Shown here piece after piece: positions 1 to 6,441 of a stretch of 7,777 nucleotides of DNA. The notes beneath the pieces are model-generated. The model was not told the DNA's origin and ran no database searches. It was given only the letters and a program-made list of their open reading frames with translations. The stretch's first letter is position 1, and every line of letters starts with the position of its first letter. Location: positions 1 through 7,777 of the forward strand of contig CALVRQ010000114.1 in NCBI GenBank assembly GCA_944358685.1, read 5' to 3'. A program made the position numbers and the translations under genes. This DNA comes from an uncultured Bacilli bacterium. GTDB lineage: Bacteria; Bacillota_I; Bacilli_A; RF39; UBA660.

Positions 1-374
1 ATAAAAACACCGTAATCTACGGACACAGTCGTTCTAATCAAACCGTCTTTGGAAGTCTAAAAAAAGTTCTAAATAAATCATGGTATGAAAACAAAGACAA
101 TCATATAATTAAACTATCAACACCAACCAAAAACACTTTGTGGCAAATAGTCAGTATATATACTATTAAACCAGAAAGCTATTACATAACCACCAAATTT
201 TCCGATAGTCAATTTAAAACATTTATCAAAACAATTAAAGATAGAAGTCAAATAAACTTTAGTGGTACTCTAAATGAAAATGATAAAATTCTAACCCTCT
301 CAACCTGTGAAGATGTGGCTGGAACTACAAGATTAGTAATTCATGCCAAATTAATAAAACTAGACAAAAGATAA
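1..374 (+). CDS. Class B sortase, 3' part only (5' end outside window)
   Basis: The reading frame is open from the left edge (first full codon at 3) to TAA at 372-374, giving about 123 residues. Three class B sortase landmarks are visible in order: the catalytic His in VIYGHS (codon 24-26), the catalytic Cys in LTLSTC (codon 306-308) and the transition-state Arg in TRLVIHAKL (codon 330-332). Sortases are membrane-bound transpeptidases that cleave a sorting motif and join surface proteins to cell wall or pilin subunits. The N-terminal anchor and the start lie outside the window. The family is clear, but the substrate cannot be told: the neighbouring surface protein shows no LPXTG- or NPQTN-like signal. 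An internal TTG at 138 is not a credible start because it would remove the catalytic His. Its 3' end converges on the minus-strand gene at 402. Confidence 0.9.
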   Translation, partial: KNTVIYGHSRSNQTVFGSLKKVLNKSWYENKDNHIIKLSTPTKNTLWQIVSIYTIKPESYYITTKFSDSQFKTFIKTIKDRSQINFSGTLNENDKILTLSTCEDVAGTTRLVIHAKLIKLDKR

Positions 375-403
375 AGAAGCTATAAAAATCATAGCTTCTT
401 TTT
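373..403. terminator. Rho-independent terminator, probably bidirectional
   Basis: A perfect 10-bp stem, AAGAAGCTAT (374-383) with ATAGCTTCTT (391-400), encloses a 7-nt loop and runs into TTTTT (399-403) on the plus strand. It starts at the last base of the sortase stop codon. On the other strand the T-run is only TTT, so termination of the 402-1244 gene here is weaker but plausible. Confidence 0.8.
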
Positions 404-1244
404 AAATATCAGCTTGTGCATAATTAACTACCACCATAATATCTTGACTAACTATCTTCTTAGTATTCAAATCATTATTATACCAAACTTTTAATTGCAT
501 AGTCGTCTTTTCATGAGCATCTAATCTATCACCAACTGCAATGCCAGTTACCTCATAACCAATACCACCACCGATAACTGCTGGAGATACCGTAATACCA
601 CTAACTTTCGCATCAAAATCGCTTTGATTTTCAATCGTAAGTTCATACGTTATCTCATCAGAAGGCGCCGACAAAACCACGTGGAATGTCGCCGAAGTAT
701 CTGTAAAACTATATTCACTTCGATCTTTCTTTTTATCACTACTTCCAAGCTCTTTCATATCAGTAAATCCAATTTTCCAATTTTCATCACGATATAATTC
801 ATTATTATCCGCAATAGGTTGTGCAAAAACAGCATACCACATAAGTAAAAGAGCTCCAAGTGCTACCAAAATAATAACAATTTTATTTGTTGTTTTTTTA
901 GACCATTTAACATGACGATCCTTCGCATCAGTAATCTCATCCGGATGTGGTTCCCATAACTCAAGCACCTCAATATCATCATCTTTGTCATTTGAAGAAC
1001 TATCATTATCAAAATTATCCATAGAGTAACTACCTAAACTATTATCATTAAAGGAATCATTATTTTCATTTAACTTAGTAAAATTACTATTATCGCCATT
1101 ATTAAACAAATTCTCACTCGAATTATCATTGTGAATTTGTTCACTATCTGTATCAAATAAAGTATCAATATTTTTTGGTTCATTCACTGTCTTATTTTCA
1201 TCATCAACATTAAATTTACCATCCATATTATATTTATTATCCAT
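402..1244 (-). CDS. Single-pass membrane protein with long Asn/Asp-rich cytoplasmic tail and extracellular beta-rich domain
   Basis: The product has 280 residues from the ATG at 1244. An in-frame ATG at 1253 abuts the AAGGA ribosome binding site, while the 1244 ATG lies 9 nt from it, so 1244 is preferred. Residues 1-100 are low-complexity and very rich in Asn, Asp and Ser. A basic stretch (HVKWSKK) precedes one membrane helix at about 121-141, which by the positive-inside rule puts the acidic tail inside the cell. The remaining ~135 residues, outside, alternate in beta-strand fashion; the stretch ITYELTIENQSDFDAKVSGI recalls DUF11/CARDB-like beta sandwiches that carry terms such as 'ENQSD' between strands. 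There is no cysteine and no sortase sorting signal, so anchoring is by the internal helix. No specific family is recognised and the function is unknown. It is a monocistronic gene with a strong promoter of its own. Confidence 0.8.
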   Translation of the reverse strand: MDNKYNMDGKFNVDDENKTVNEPKNIDTLFDTDSEQIHNDNSSENLFNNGDNSNFTKLNENNDSFNDNSLGSYSMDNFDNDSSSNDKDDDIEVLELWEPHPDEITDAKDRHVKWSKKTTNKIVIILVALGALLLMWYAVFAQPIADNNELYRDENWKIGFTDMKELGSSDKKKDRSEYSFTDTSATFHVVLSAPSDEITYELTIENQSDFDAKVSGITVSPAVIGGGIGYEVTGIAVGDRLDAHEKTTMQLKVWYNNDLNTKKIVSQDIMVVVNYAQADI

Positions 1245-1253
1245 AAAAATCAT

Positions 1254-1258
1254 TCCTT
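1254..1258 (-). promoter_or_regulatory. Ribosome binding site deciding the start of the 402-1244 gene
   Basis: AAGGA on the minus strand touches the ATG at 1251-1253 with no spacing but sits 9 nt before the ATG at 1242-1244. This favours the second ATG as the start. Confidence 0.6.
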
Positions 1259-1276
1259 ACCGTCTACTCTAAACTT

Positions 1277-1305
1277 AGTATATCATAAACATTTTCATTA
1301 AGCAA
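1277..1305 (-). promoter_or_regulatory. Sigma-A type promoter with extended -10, for the 402-1244 gene
   Basis: On the minus strand TTGCTT (1300-1305) is followed after exactly 17 bp by TATACT (1277-1282). The -10 is preceded by TGA, i.e. a TGn extended -10. The predicted start near 1270 leaves a leader of about 25 nt holding the AAGGA site. Confidence 0.75.
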
Positions 1306-1363
1306 TAATATAAATTTCATAATTACAAATTTAAAACATAAAATTTACTAAAAAGGAGGCTTT

Positions 1364-1708
1364 ATGAAATATTTAAAAAAACTATCTTTAAATATCATAT
1401 ATACCATTATTTTCTTTATAATTCTATCACTTTTATTGACCACTTTCCACTATTTCAATATTATAAATTATCAAACCTTGGCTATCTGTAAAATAATAAT
1501 TCCCATCTTATCCTTATTTTTTAGTGGACTATTAATGGGTAAAAAAGCTAGTAAAAATGGTTGGCTCGAAGGTTTAAAAATAAGTTTAATTATAATTTGT
1601 CTATTGGTAATATTCACTATCAGTATAGGAAAGTTTGAGCCACAAAAATTAACCTTCTTCTTAATATTAATTATATCAGGAATTTTCGGTAGCATAATCG
1701 GAATAAAC

Positions 1709-1720
<12 letters not shown>
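1364..1720 (+). CDS. TIGR04086/YrzE-like four-helix membrane protein
   Basis: The product has 118 residues with four predicted membrane helices at about 10-30, 37-58, 68-88 and 96-114. Between helices 2 and 3 is MGKKASKNGWLEGL, matching the Gly-rich 'GrkagkrGwlhGl' loop I associate with TIGR04086 (B. subtilis YrzE), and the C terminus GIFGSIIGINKN fits the family's 'GmlGGmiGvN' ending. The length is also typical (~120 residues). The family has no known biochemical role. In Bacillus and Clostridia it sits with yajC and tgt, and here it converges on tgt, so the neighbourhood is kept but the orientation differs and yajC is absent from the window. The start is supported by AGGAGG at 1354-1359, 4 nt before the ATG. 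No convincing promoter was found in the preceding 110 bases. Confidence 0.75.
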
Positions 1721-3269
<1,549 letters not shown>

Positions 3270-3308
3270 ACCTAATATATTACCCAAAAACAAAATAAAA
3301 ATCAATGC

Positions 3309-3533
3309 TTACATATATTTTTGCATTGACTTCATCATTTGATTAACTTGTTTTTGGCTAGGTGTTCTTCCCATACCAGACATCATCGCCTTAATCATTT
3401 TCTCATTAATTGGTGGATTTTCCTTAAGTTGTTTTTTCATCACCTTTTTAGCAATCAAAAATCCGATAATAACACCAACAATTAAACCACCAACAACCTT
3501 TAATAAATCTAATAAAAATGCTCCAATATCCAT
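3309..3533 (-). CDS. yneF: UPF0154 family membrane protein (YneF)
   Basis: The 74-residue product has one N-terminal membrane helix (about 8-28, rich in Gly, Val and Ile), followed by [20 protein letters not shown] and [17 protein letters not shown]. The 'K-NPPINE' and 'PSQKQ-NQMMK' blocks are diagnostic of the UPF0154/YneF family, whose function is unknown. The ATG at 3533 has GGAGG 8 nt upstream (3542-3546). A longer reading starting at TTG 3548 would overlap that site and is rejected. In B. subtilis yneF lies near lexA and yneA in the same direction as yneA, as it does here with the small peptide gene at 3598-3735. It is followed after about 39 nt by the Cys-His-Asp protein and tgt. Confidence 0.92.
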   Translation of the reverse strand: MDIGAFLLDLLKVVGGLIVGVIIGFLIAKKVMKKQLKENPPINEKMIKAMMSGMGRTPSQKQVNQMMKSMQKYM

Positions 3534-3541
3534 TTTATCTG

Positions 3542-3546
3542 CCTCC
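3542..3546 (-). promoter_or_regulatory. Ribosome binding site of yneF
   Basis: GGAGG within TTTTGGAGG, 8 nt before the ATG at 3531-3533. It decides against the TTG at 3546-3548, which overlaps it. Confidence 0.8.
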
Positions 3547-3553
3547 AAAATAT

Positions 3554-3582
3554 ATTTTACTAAAAAACACCTTTAATAGCAA
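3554..3582 (-). promoter_or_regulatory. Possible promoter for the yneF-tgt genes
   Basis: On the minus strand TTGCTA (3577-3582) and TAAAAT (3554-3559) are separated by 17 bp. The start would fall only a few bases before the yneF ribosome binding site. The motif is weak in AT-rich DNA. If unused, yneF and tgt would depend on read-through from the SOS promoter at 3763-3791. Confidence 0.35.
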
Positions 3583-3597
3583 GCAATATTTTGATAT

Positions 3598-3735
3598 TTA
3601 CGCATTTAAAGTCACATTTACTCCATCATCTTGGGTATGACTCTGAACCATAGCATTATCCGATGCACTAATATAACTTACTCCTAAAACCATTACAACT
3701 AAAGCAATAACTGCCTTACACTTTAAAAATTCCAT
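3598..3735 (-). CDS. 45-residue membrane peptide under LexA control; candidate YneA/SosA-type division inhibitor
   Basis: The frame runs ATG 3735 to TAA 3598. GGGAGG (3744-3749) lies 8 nt upstream. A near-consensus promoter with an SOS box in its spacer lies just beyond. The peptide starts MEFLKCK, then a hydrophobic helix at about 8-24 ending in YISAS, then about 21 polar residues (Asp, Gln, Asn, no LysM domain) predicted outside the cell. It could be a membrane anchor or a signal peptide with poor cleavage site. In Bacillus and Staphylococcus the gene divergent from lexA encodes YneA or SosA, small single-pass proteins that block division during SOS. Position, operator, size class and topology agree, and yneF follows as in Bacillus. 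However, it is shorter than SosA (77 residues) and lacks the LysM of Bacillus YneA. Function is therefore inferred from context. Coding reality is well supported by the ribosome binding site and promoter. Confidence 0.75.
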   Translation of the reverse strand: MEFLKCKAVIALVVMVLGVSYISASDNAMVQSHTQDDGVNVTLNA

Positions 3736-3743
3736 ATTACATA

Positions 3744-3749
3744 CCTCCC
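3744..3749 (-). promoter_or_regulatory. Ribosome binding site of the 45-residue peptide gene
   Basis: GGGAGG on the minus strand with 8 nt to the ATG at 3733-3735. This strong site is the main reason to accept such a short gene. Confidence 0.8.
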
Positions 3750-3762
3750 TTTTGACATTTTA

Positions 3763-3791
3763 ATCATATCACGAACAAATATTCGTGTCAA
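3763..3791 (-). promoter_or_regulatory. SOS-regulated promoter of the small peptide gene
   Basis: On the minus strand a perfect TTGACA (3786-3791) is followed after 17 bp by TATGAT (3763-3768), with TGA directly before it (extended -10). The spacer contains the whole SOS box 3772-3785, so bound LexA would exclude RNA polymerase. Confidence 0.88.
3772..3785. promoter_or_regulatory. SOS box 1 (LexA operator)
   Basis: CGAACAAATATTCG fits the Gram-positive SOS pattern CGAAC-N4-GTTCG with one mismatch (A for G in the right arm). It lies entirely between the -35 and -10 of the small peptide promoter. Confidence 0.88.
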
Positions 3792-3800
3792 TATATTTTT

Positions 3801-3814
3801 CAAACAAACGTTTG
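3801..3814. promoter_or_regulatory. SOS box 2 (LexA operator)
   Basis: CAAACAAACGTTTG has perfectly inverted arms CAAAC/GTTTG, a variant of CGAAC/GTTCG. It overlaps the first bases of the lexA -35 element, as expected for autoregulation. Its centre is 29 bp from that of box 1. Confidence 0.85.
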
Positions 3815-3840
3815 ACTAAATTACAATAATGTGTTAAAAT
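3812..3840 (+). promoter_or_regulatory. lexA promoter
   Basis: TTGACT (3812-3817) and TAAAAT (3835-3840) are separated by 17 bp, with TGT before the -10 (extended -10). SOS box 2 overlaps the -35. The transcription start would be near 3847, giving a leader of about 22 nt. Confidence 0.82.
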
Positions 3841-3868
3841 GTGTATAGATTAATTTAGGAGGTAAAAA

Positions 3869-4486
3869 ATGGAAAAATTAACACGTCGTCAAACAGATGT
3901 TTTAAATTTCGTTAAAAACTACATTGTTTCACATGGCTATCCACCAACCGTAAGAGAAATTGGGAAAGCGTTAGATATTTCATCACCCGCAACCATTCAT
4001 GCCCACTTAAATAACCTTGAAAAAAAAGGATTCATAAAAAAAGAAAATTCTAAAAATAGAGCCATTGAATTATTAGTTAAAAACGAATTTGAACCTGAAA
4101 ATGAATTAGTAGCTGAAGTACCATTACTGGGAAAAATAACTGCAGGTTCCCCTATTGAAGCCATTGAAATGCCTGACGAATACTTTGCCTTACCTACATA
4201 CTTACTACCAAAAGGCAAAGAAGTATTCACTTTAAAAGTAGATGGCACAAGTATGATTAACGCTGGTATTTTAGATGGTGATATTGTTATCGTCGAAAGA
4301 AAAAATAGCGCTAGAAATGGTGAAATTGTAGTTGCCATGACCGATGAAAATGAAGTTACTCTAAAAACTTTTTATAAAGAAAAAGGTCATTTCCGCTTAC
4401 AACCAGAAAATGATACCATGGACCCAATTATATTAGAAAATGTTACCATTTTAGGTAAAGCAATTGGCTTATATAGAAAAATATAA
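3869..4486 (+). CDS. lexA: LexA, SOS repressor with self-cleavage protease domain
   Basis: The product has 205 residues, the same length as B. subtilis LexA. It represses SOS genes and cuts itself when stimulated by RecA filaments on single-stranded DNA. Residues 1-70 form the winged helix DNA-binding domain (TRRQTDVLNFV, then PPTVREIGKALDISSPATIH, then KGFIKKENSKNRAIEL). The cleavage site is Ala92-Gly93 in KITAGSP. The catalytic dyad is Ser128 in DGTSMINAGI and Lys166 in EVTLKTFYK; all of these lie within one residue of the B. subtilis numbering. AGGAGG (3857-3862) lies 6 nt before the ATG. Two SOS boxes upstream show autoregulation and control of the divergent small membrane peptide. The gene ends inside a terminator shared with the convergent Ig-domain gene. 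Confidence 0.98.
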   Translation: MEKLTRRQTDVLNFVKNYIVSHGYPPTVREIGKALDISSPATIHAHLNNLEKKGFIKKENSKNRAIELLVKNEFEPENELVAEVPLLGKITAGSPIEAIEMPDEYFALPTYLLPKGKEVFTLKVDGTSMINAGILDGDIVIVERKNSARNGEIVVAMTDENEVTLKTFYKEKGHFRLQPENDTMDPIILENVTILGKAIGLYRKI

Positions 4487-4511
4487 CATACAATTTTGTA
4501 TGTTATTTTTT
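4477..4511. terminator. Bidirectional terminator between lexA and the pilin operon
   Basis: A perfect 10-bp stem, ATAACATACA (4483-4492) with TGTATGTTAT (4497-4506), has a 4-nt loop. TTTTTT (4506-4511) follows on the plus strand and TTTTT (complement of 4477-4481) on the minus strand. The stop codons of both lexA (4484-4486) and the convergent gene (4503-4505) are built into the two arms. Confidence 0.88.
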
Positions 4512-5333
4512 ATAATAAGTTTTAGACATTTTATACTCTCCATTTTCCAAAACAAGTGCTATCACATTACCTGAAACATCTAAAGATTCAGTTATAGAAG
4601 CATCTTTCCAACTTTTACCATCATCTAAACTATATTTATAAGAAAAACCTTCACCCTTAGGATATTTAATCATCACTTTCCCATTATCGTCAAATTCAAT
4701 TCCAGGAATAACCTTAATAAGCCTTTTTTTAACCGTTTTATTTCCTACATTATCTTCTGCTATACATTCAATAATATAATTGCCAGTTTCCCTAGCTAAA
4801 TTATTATCACAATCAAACTTAACCTTTCCAGAATTATCAGTAGCTAAAACGCCTGCTGAAACATCATAATTAATGACCTCATCACTCGTAATTGTCACTG
4901 TATCAGGTACCGTTAAACGAGGAGCCTTATTATCTTTAACAATAACTACTCTTGTCGTTTCTTTCAAAACATTTCCATCGTAAACTTCATATTTAACTAC
5001 ATAACTACAAACATCTTTAGTATCAATATAACTAACCTGTCTATCATCTTTATAATAAGAAACAGCTATTTTAGAAGAAATATTCTTTCCATCCTTATAA
5101 GCCTTAGCCCCTGCTTCTTCATACTTCTCATTAATACCAACATAAGTCACAAATTCACCATTTATAGCCAATGTAAAACCATCTTGCTTAACATTCACAT
5201 TTTGTAAAACCTCTTTAGCCTCTGGTCTATTTATATAATTAACAATTTTAACTCCTGCAAATAAAATAATCAAACCAATAAAAATCAAAGTAATAAGACC
5301 TACAAACTGCGCTTTTGTATATCCTCTATTCAT
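4503..5333 (-). CDS. Membrane-anchored protein with Ig-like (DUF5011-type) domains and pilin-like N terminus
   Basis: The product has 276 residues. It starts MNRGYTKAQF followed by a hydrophobic helix to about residue 33. The Arg-Gly-Tyr-Thr start resembles the prepilin cleavage motif G|F-T-x-x-E of the two upstream genes, but position +5 is Gln instead of Glu. Residues ~50-134 look like a bacterial Ig-like/DUF5011 domain (VGINEKYEEAGAKAYKDGKN, then YVVKYEVYDGN, then TTRVVIVKD). Residues ~138-208 look like a second Ig/HYR-like domain (APRLTVP, VLATDNSGKVKFDC, AEDNVGNKTVKK). A third beta-rich segment ends the protein. Cys175 and Cys190 could form a disulfide. The gene begins 4 nt after the upstream pilin, with AAGGAA 7 nt before the ATG, so it is the last gene of the operon. 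It may be an adhesive or tip component of a pilus-like filament, or simply a membrane-anchored surface protein. The N-terminal reading is inference. Confidence 0.85.
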   Translation of the reverse strand: MNRGYTKAQFVGLITLIFIGLIILFAGVKIVNYINRPEAKEVLQNVNVKQDGFTLAINGEFVTYVGINEKYEEAGAKAYKDGKNISSKIAVSYYKDDRQVSYIDTKDVCSYVVKYEVYDGNVLKETTRVVIVKDNKAPRLTVPDTVTITSDEVINYDVSAGVLATDNSGKVKFDCDNNLARETGNYIIECIAEDNVGNKTVKKRLIKVIPGIEFDDNGKVMIKYPKGEGFSYKYSLDDGKSWKDASITESLDVSGNVIALVLENGEYKMSKTYYKK

Positions 5334-5337
5334 AAAA

Positions 5338-5775
5338 TCATTCCTTATTTATATTGGCAATCGTGCAACTATCCGCATTAGTAATATTTTCATCAACTAC
5401 AATTGTTTTCGCATCTTTATCTTTCACTACACAAACATGCGCACTATCACTCCATAAAGCAAGTGTTACCTTACCGTTTTCATCAAGCTCAAACTCACCT
5501 GCATCAGGTAAATCACCATCCACTTTCAATTGATTTTTAATCTCATTAGAACTTGTTTTATAATTTATATATAAAGTTGTATCTTCATTAAGTGCTTGCT
5601 TTTCAGCTTGATAAGTACCAGCCGCCACAACTAAACTATGAGCCGTATCCTTAAAAGCATTTTCTCTAGAAGATTGAATTAAATTAATTACTATCGGTGT
5701 CGTAATCATTGCCACCATAGCAATAATAGCTATAACTGCAAGCAGCTCAATTAAAGTAAAACCCTTATTTTTCAT
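5338..5775 (-). CDS. Type IV pilin/pseudopilin-like protein (prepilin N-terminal motif)
   Basis: The 145-residue product starts MKNKG|FTLIELLAVIAIIA, a textbook prepilin leader with cleavage after Gly5 and Glu at +5 of the mature protein. This is followed by the long hydrophobic helix (to about residue 31) that packs the core of type IV pili, competence pili and type II secretion pseudopili. After it comes an amphipathic helix (SSRENAFKDTAHSLVVAAGTYQ) and a short beta-rich C-terminal domain with two cysteines (115 and 137), which could form a disulfide loop. AAGGAGG lies 10 nt before the ATG. It begins 2 nt after the stop of the preceding pilin gene and ends 4 nt before the Ig-domain gene. 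The class of filament cannot be told from the sequence, and no ATPase, inner-membrane platform or prepilin peptidase is in the window. Confidence 0.92.
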   Translation of the reverse strand: MKNKGFTLIELLAVIAIIAMVAMITTPIVINLIQSSRENAFKDTAHSLVVAAGTYQAEKQALNEDTTLYINYKTSSNEIKNQLKVDGDLPDAGEFELDENGKVTLALWSDSAHVCVVKDKDAKTIVVDENITNADSCTIANINKE

Positions 5776-5777
5776 AA

Positions 5778-6143
5778 CTATTCTACCTCCTTAACACTAT
5801 AAGAATACTCTGACACATTAACTCTCTCAACACAAACTTCTGTTAATTGAGAAAAATTCTCATCTGTCTTAGGATTTTTAATATCAACCGGTAAATAACC
5901 ATTCTTCTGCAAAGTCTCTATTGTTTGACAAGCAGTATCACCTACCGATTGTGGTAATTCATCTAAATGTTCAGTATAATAATCCTCCCCACCTTTTTTA
6001 ATCTGTTCTATTTGTGTTTCATATAAATCTTCTCTCCCACTATCTAAAGAACGATTAATTGCTGGTACTGTAATAAGTGCAATAACTCCAAGTATTGCAA
6101 TAACTCCAAGTAACTCCGCTAACGTAAATCCTCTATTTTTCAT
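5778..6143 (-). CDS. Type IV pilin/pseudopilin-like protein, first gene of the operon
   Basis: The 121-residue product starts MKNRG|FTLAELLGVIAILG, with predicted prepilin cleavage after Gly5 and Glu at +5. The hydrophobic helix ends near residue 29 in the usual Pro-containing stretch (ITVPAIN). A polar helix follows (DSGREDLYETQIEQIKKGGEDYY), then a small globular part with Cys72 and Cys104, a possible disulfide pair. It is much smaller than typical major pilins of Gram-negative bacteria and similar in size to minor pilins and ComG pseudopilins. A longer reading from GTG at 6152 overlaps the ribosome binding site AGGTGA (6149-6154). The ATG at 6143 lies 5 nt from that site and gives the standard short leader, so it is chosen. 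It is first in the three-gene operon with its own promoter. Confidence 0.9.
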   Translation of the reverse strand: MKNRGFTLAELLGVIAILGVIALITVPAINRSLDSGREDLYETQIEQIKKGGEDYYTEHLDELPQSVGDTACQTIETLQKNGYLPVDIKNPKTDENFSQLTEVCVERVNVSEYSYSVKEVE

Positions 6144-6148
6144 TATTA

Positions 6149-6154
6149 TCACCT
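6149..6154 (-). promoter_or_regulatory. Ribosome binding site deciding the start of the first pilin gene
   Basis: AGGTGA, 5 nt before the ATG at 6141-6143. The alternative GTG start lies inside this site. Confidence 0.6.
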
Positions 6155-6160
6155 ACAATA

Positions 6161-6188
6161 ATTATACAACATTTTCATTTTTAAACAA
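6161..6188 (-). promoter_or_regulatory. Promoter of the pilin operon
   Basis: On the minus strand a perfect TATAAT (6161-6166) is preceded at 16 bp by TTGTTT (6183-6188), a weak -35. The predicted start is close to 6154, giving a leader of only about 11 nt that would barely contain the ribosome binding site. The -35 overlaps the T-tract of the xseB terminator. Confidence 0.65.
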
Positions 6189-6218
6189 AGAAAAAGTAAT
6201 TATTTTCATAATCACTTT
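6187..6218 (-). terminator. Rho-independent terminator after xseB
   Basis: On the minus strand AAGTGATTAT pairs with ATAATTACTT (6208-6217 with 6194-6203; one G-U pair) around a GAAA tetraloop, followed by an interrupted T-run (TTTCTTT). It begins at the xseB stop codon (6217-6219). Confidence 0.75.
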
Positions 6219-6441
6219 ACTCTGACACTTCAAAATCTTCTAAATTACCATTTTCCGTCACTATTTTATTAACCTTAGTCTCAATATTCTTAAGTTCCGC
6301 ATCACACTCTTTAACAAGCTCCATAGCCTCCGTATACTTTTTGATTGACTCGTCTAATGATACTTCCCCATTTTCTAATACTTCAATAATATTTTCTAAA
6401 TCTTTAATCTTATCTTCAAACTTTTTCTCTTTTGTCATCAT
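6217..6441 (-). CDS. xseB: Exonuclease VII small subunit
   Basis: The 74-residue product matches XseB in length and pattern: FEDKIKDLENIIEVLENGEVSLDES falls in the conserved 'FE..L..LE.IV..LE.GE.SLDES' block, followed by YTEAMELVKECDAELKNIETKV. It is all-helical and binds the long C-terminal coiled coil of XseA to form the single-strand-specific exonuclease. Two in-frame ATGs occur at 6441 and 6438. GGAGG lies 4 nt before the first and 7 nt before the second, so either is possible. Both overlap the xseA stop (4 bp or 1 bp), which implies translational coupling and balanced synthesis of the two subunits. A terminator follows directly. Confidence 0.96.
   Translation of the reverse strand: MMTKEKKFEDKIKDLENIIEVLENGEVSLDESIKKYTEAMELVKECDAELKNIETKVNKIVTENGNLEDFEVSE

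Noticed and set aside
1..1244. Sortase plus neighbouring surface protein as a sortase-substrate pair
   Set aside because: The surface protein has no C-terminal sorting signal, its folded domain follows an internal helix, and the two genes converge instead of forming an operon.
1306..1350. AT-rich candidate promoter for the plus-strand gene at 1364
   Set aside because: TATAAA- and TAAAAT-like boxes occur but no acceptable -35 at 16-18 bp; indistinguishable from background AT content.
3270..3305. TTG start adding a hydrophobic 12-residue leader to the Cys-His-Asp protein
   Set aside because: No ribosome binding site precedes the TTG, and the added segment lacks the basic start and length of a signal peptide. 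The downstream ATG is preferred, though not firmly.
3997..4338. 113-codon minus-strand open frame
   Set aside because: It lies antisense inside lexA, whose motifs are complete; it has no ribosome binding site or family resemblance.
6079..6112. A 16-nt direct repeat (GCAATAACTCCAAGTA twice, 18-nt period) in the first pilin gene
   Set aside because: It encodes the repeated LGVIAI/LGVIAL of the hydrophobic helix. The helix is the same length up to the Pro as in the neighbouring pilin, so no tandem expansion is indicated.
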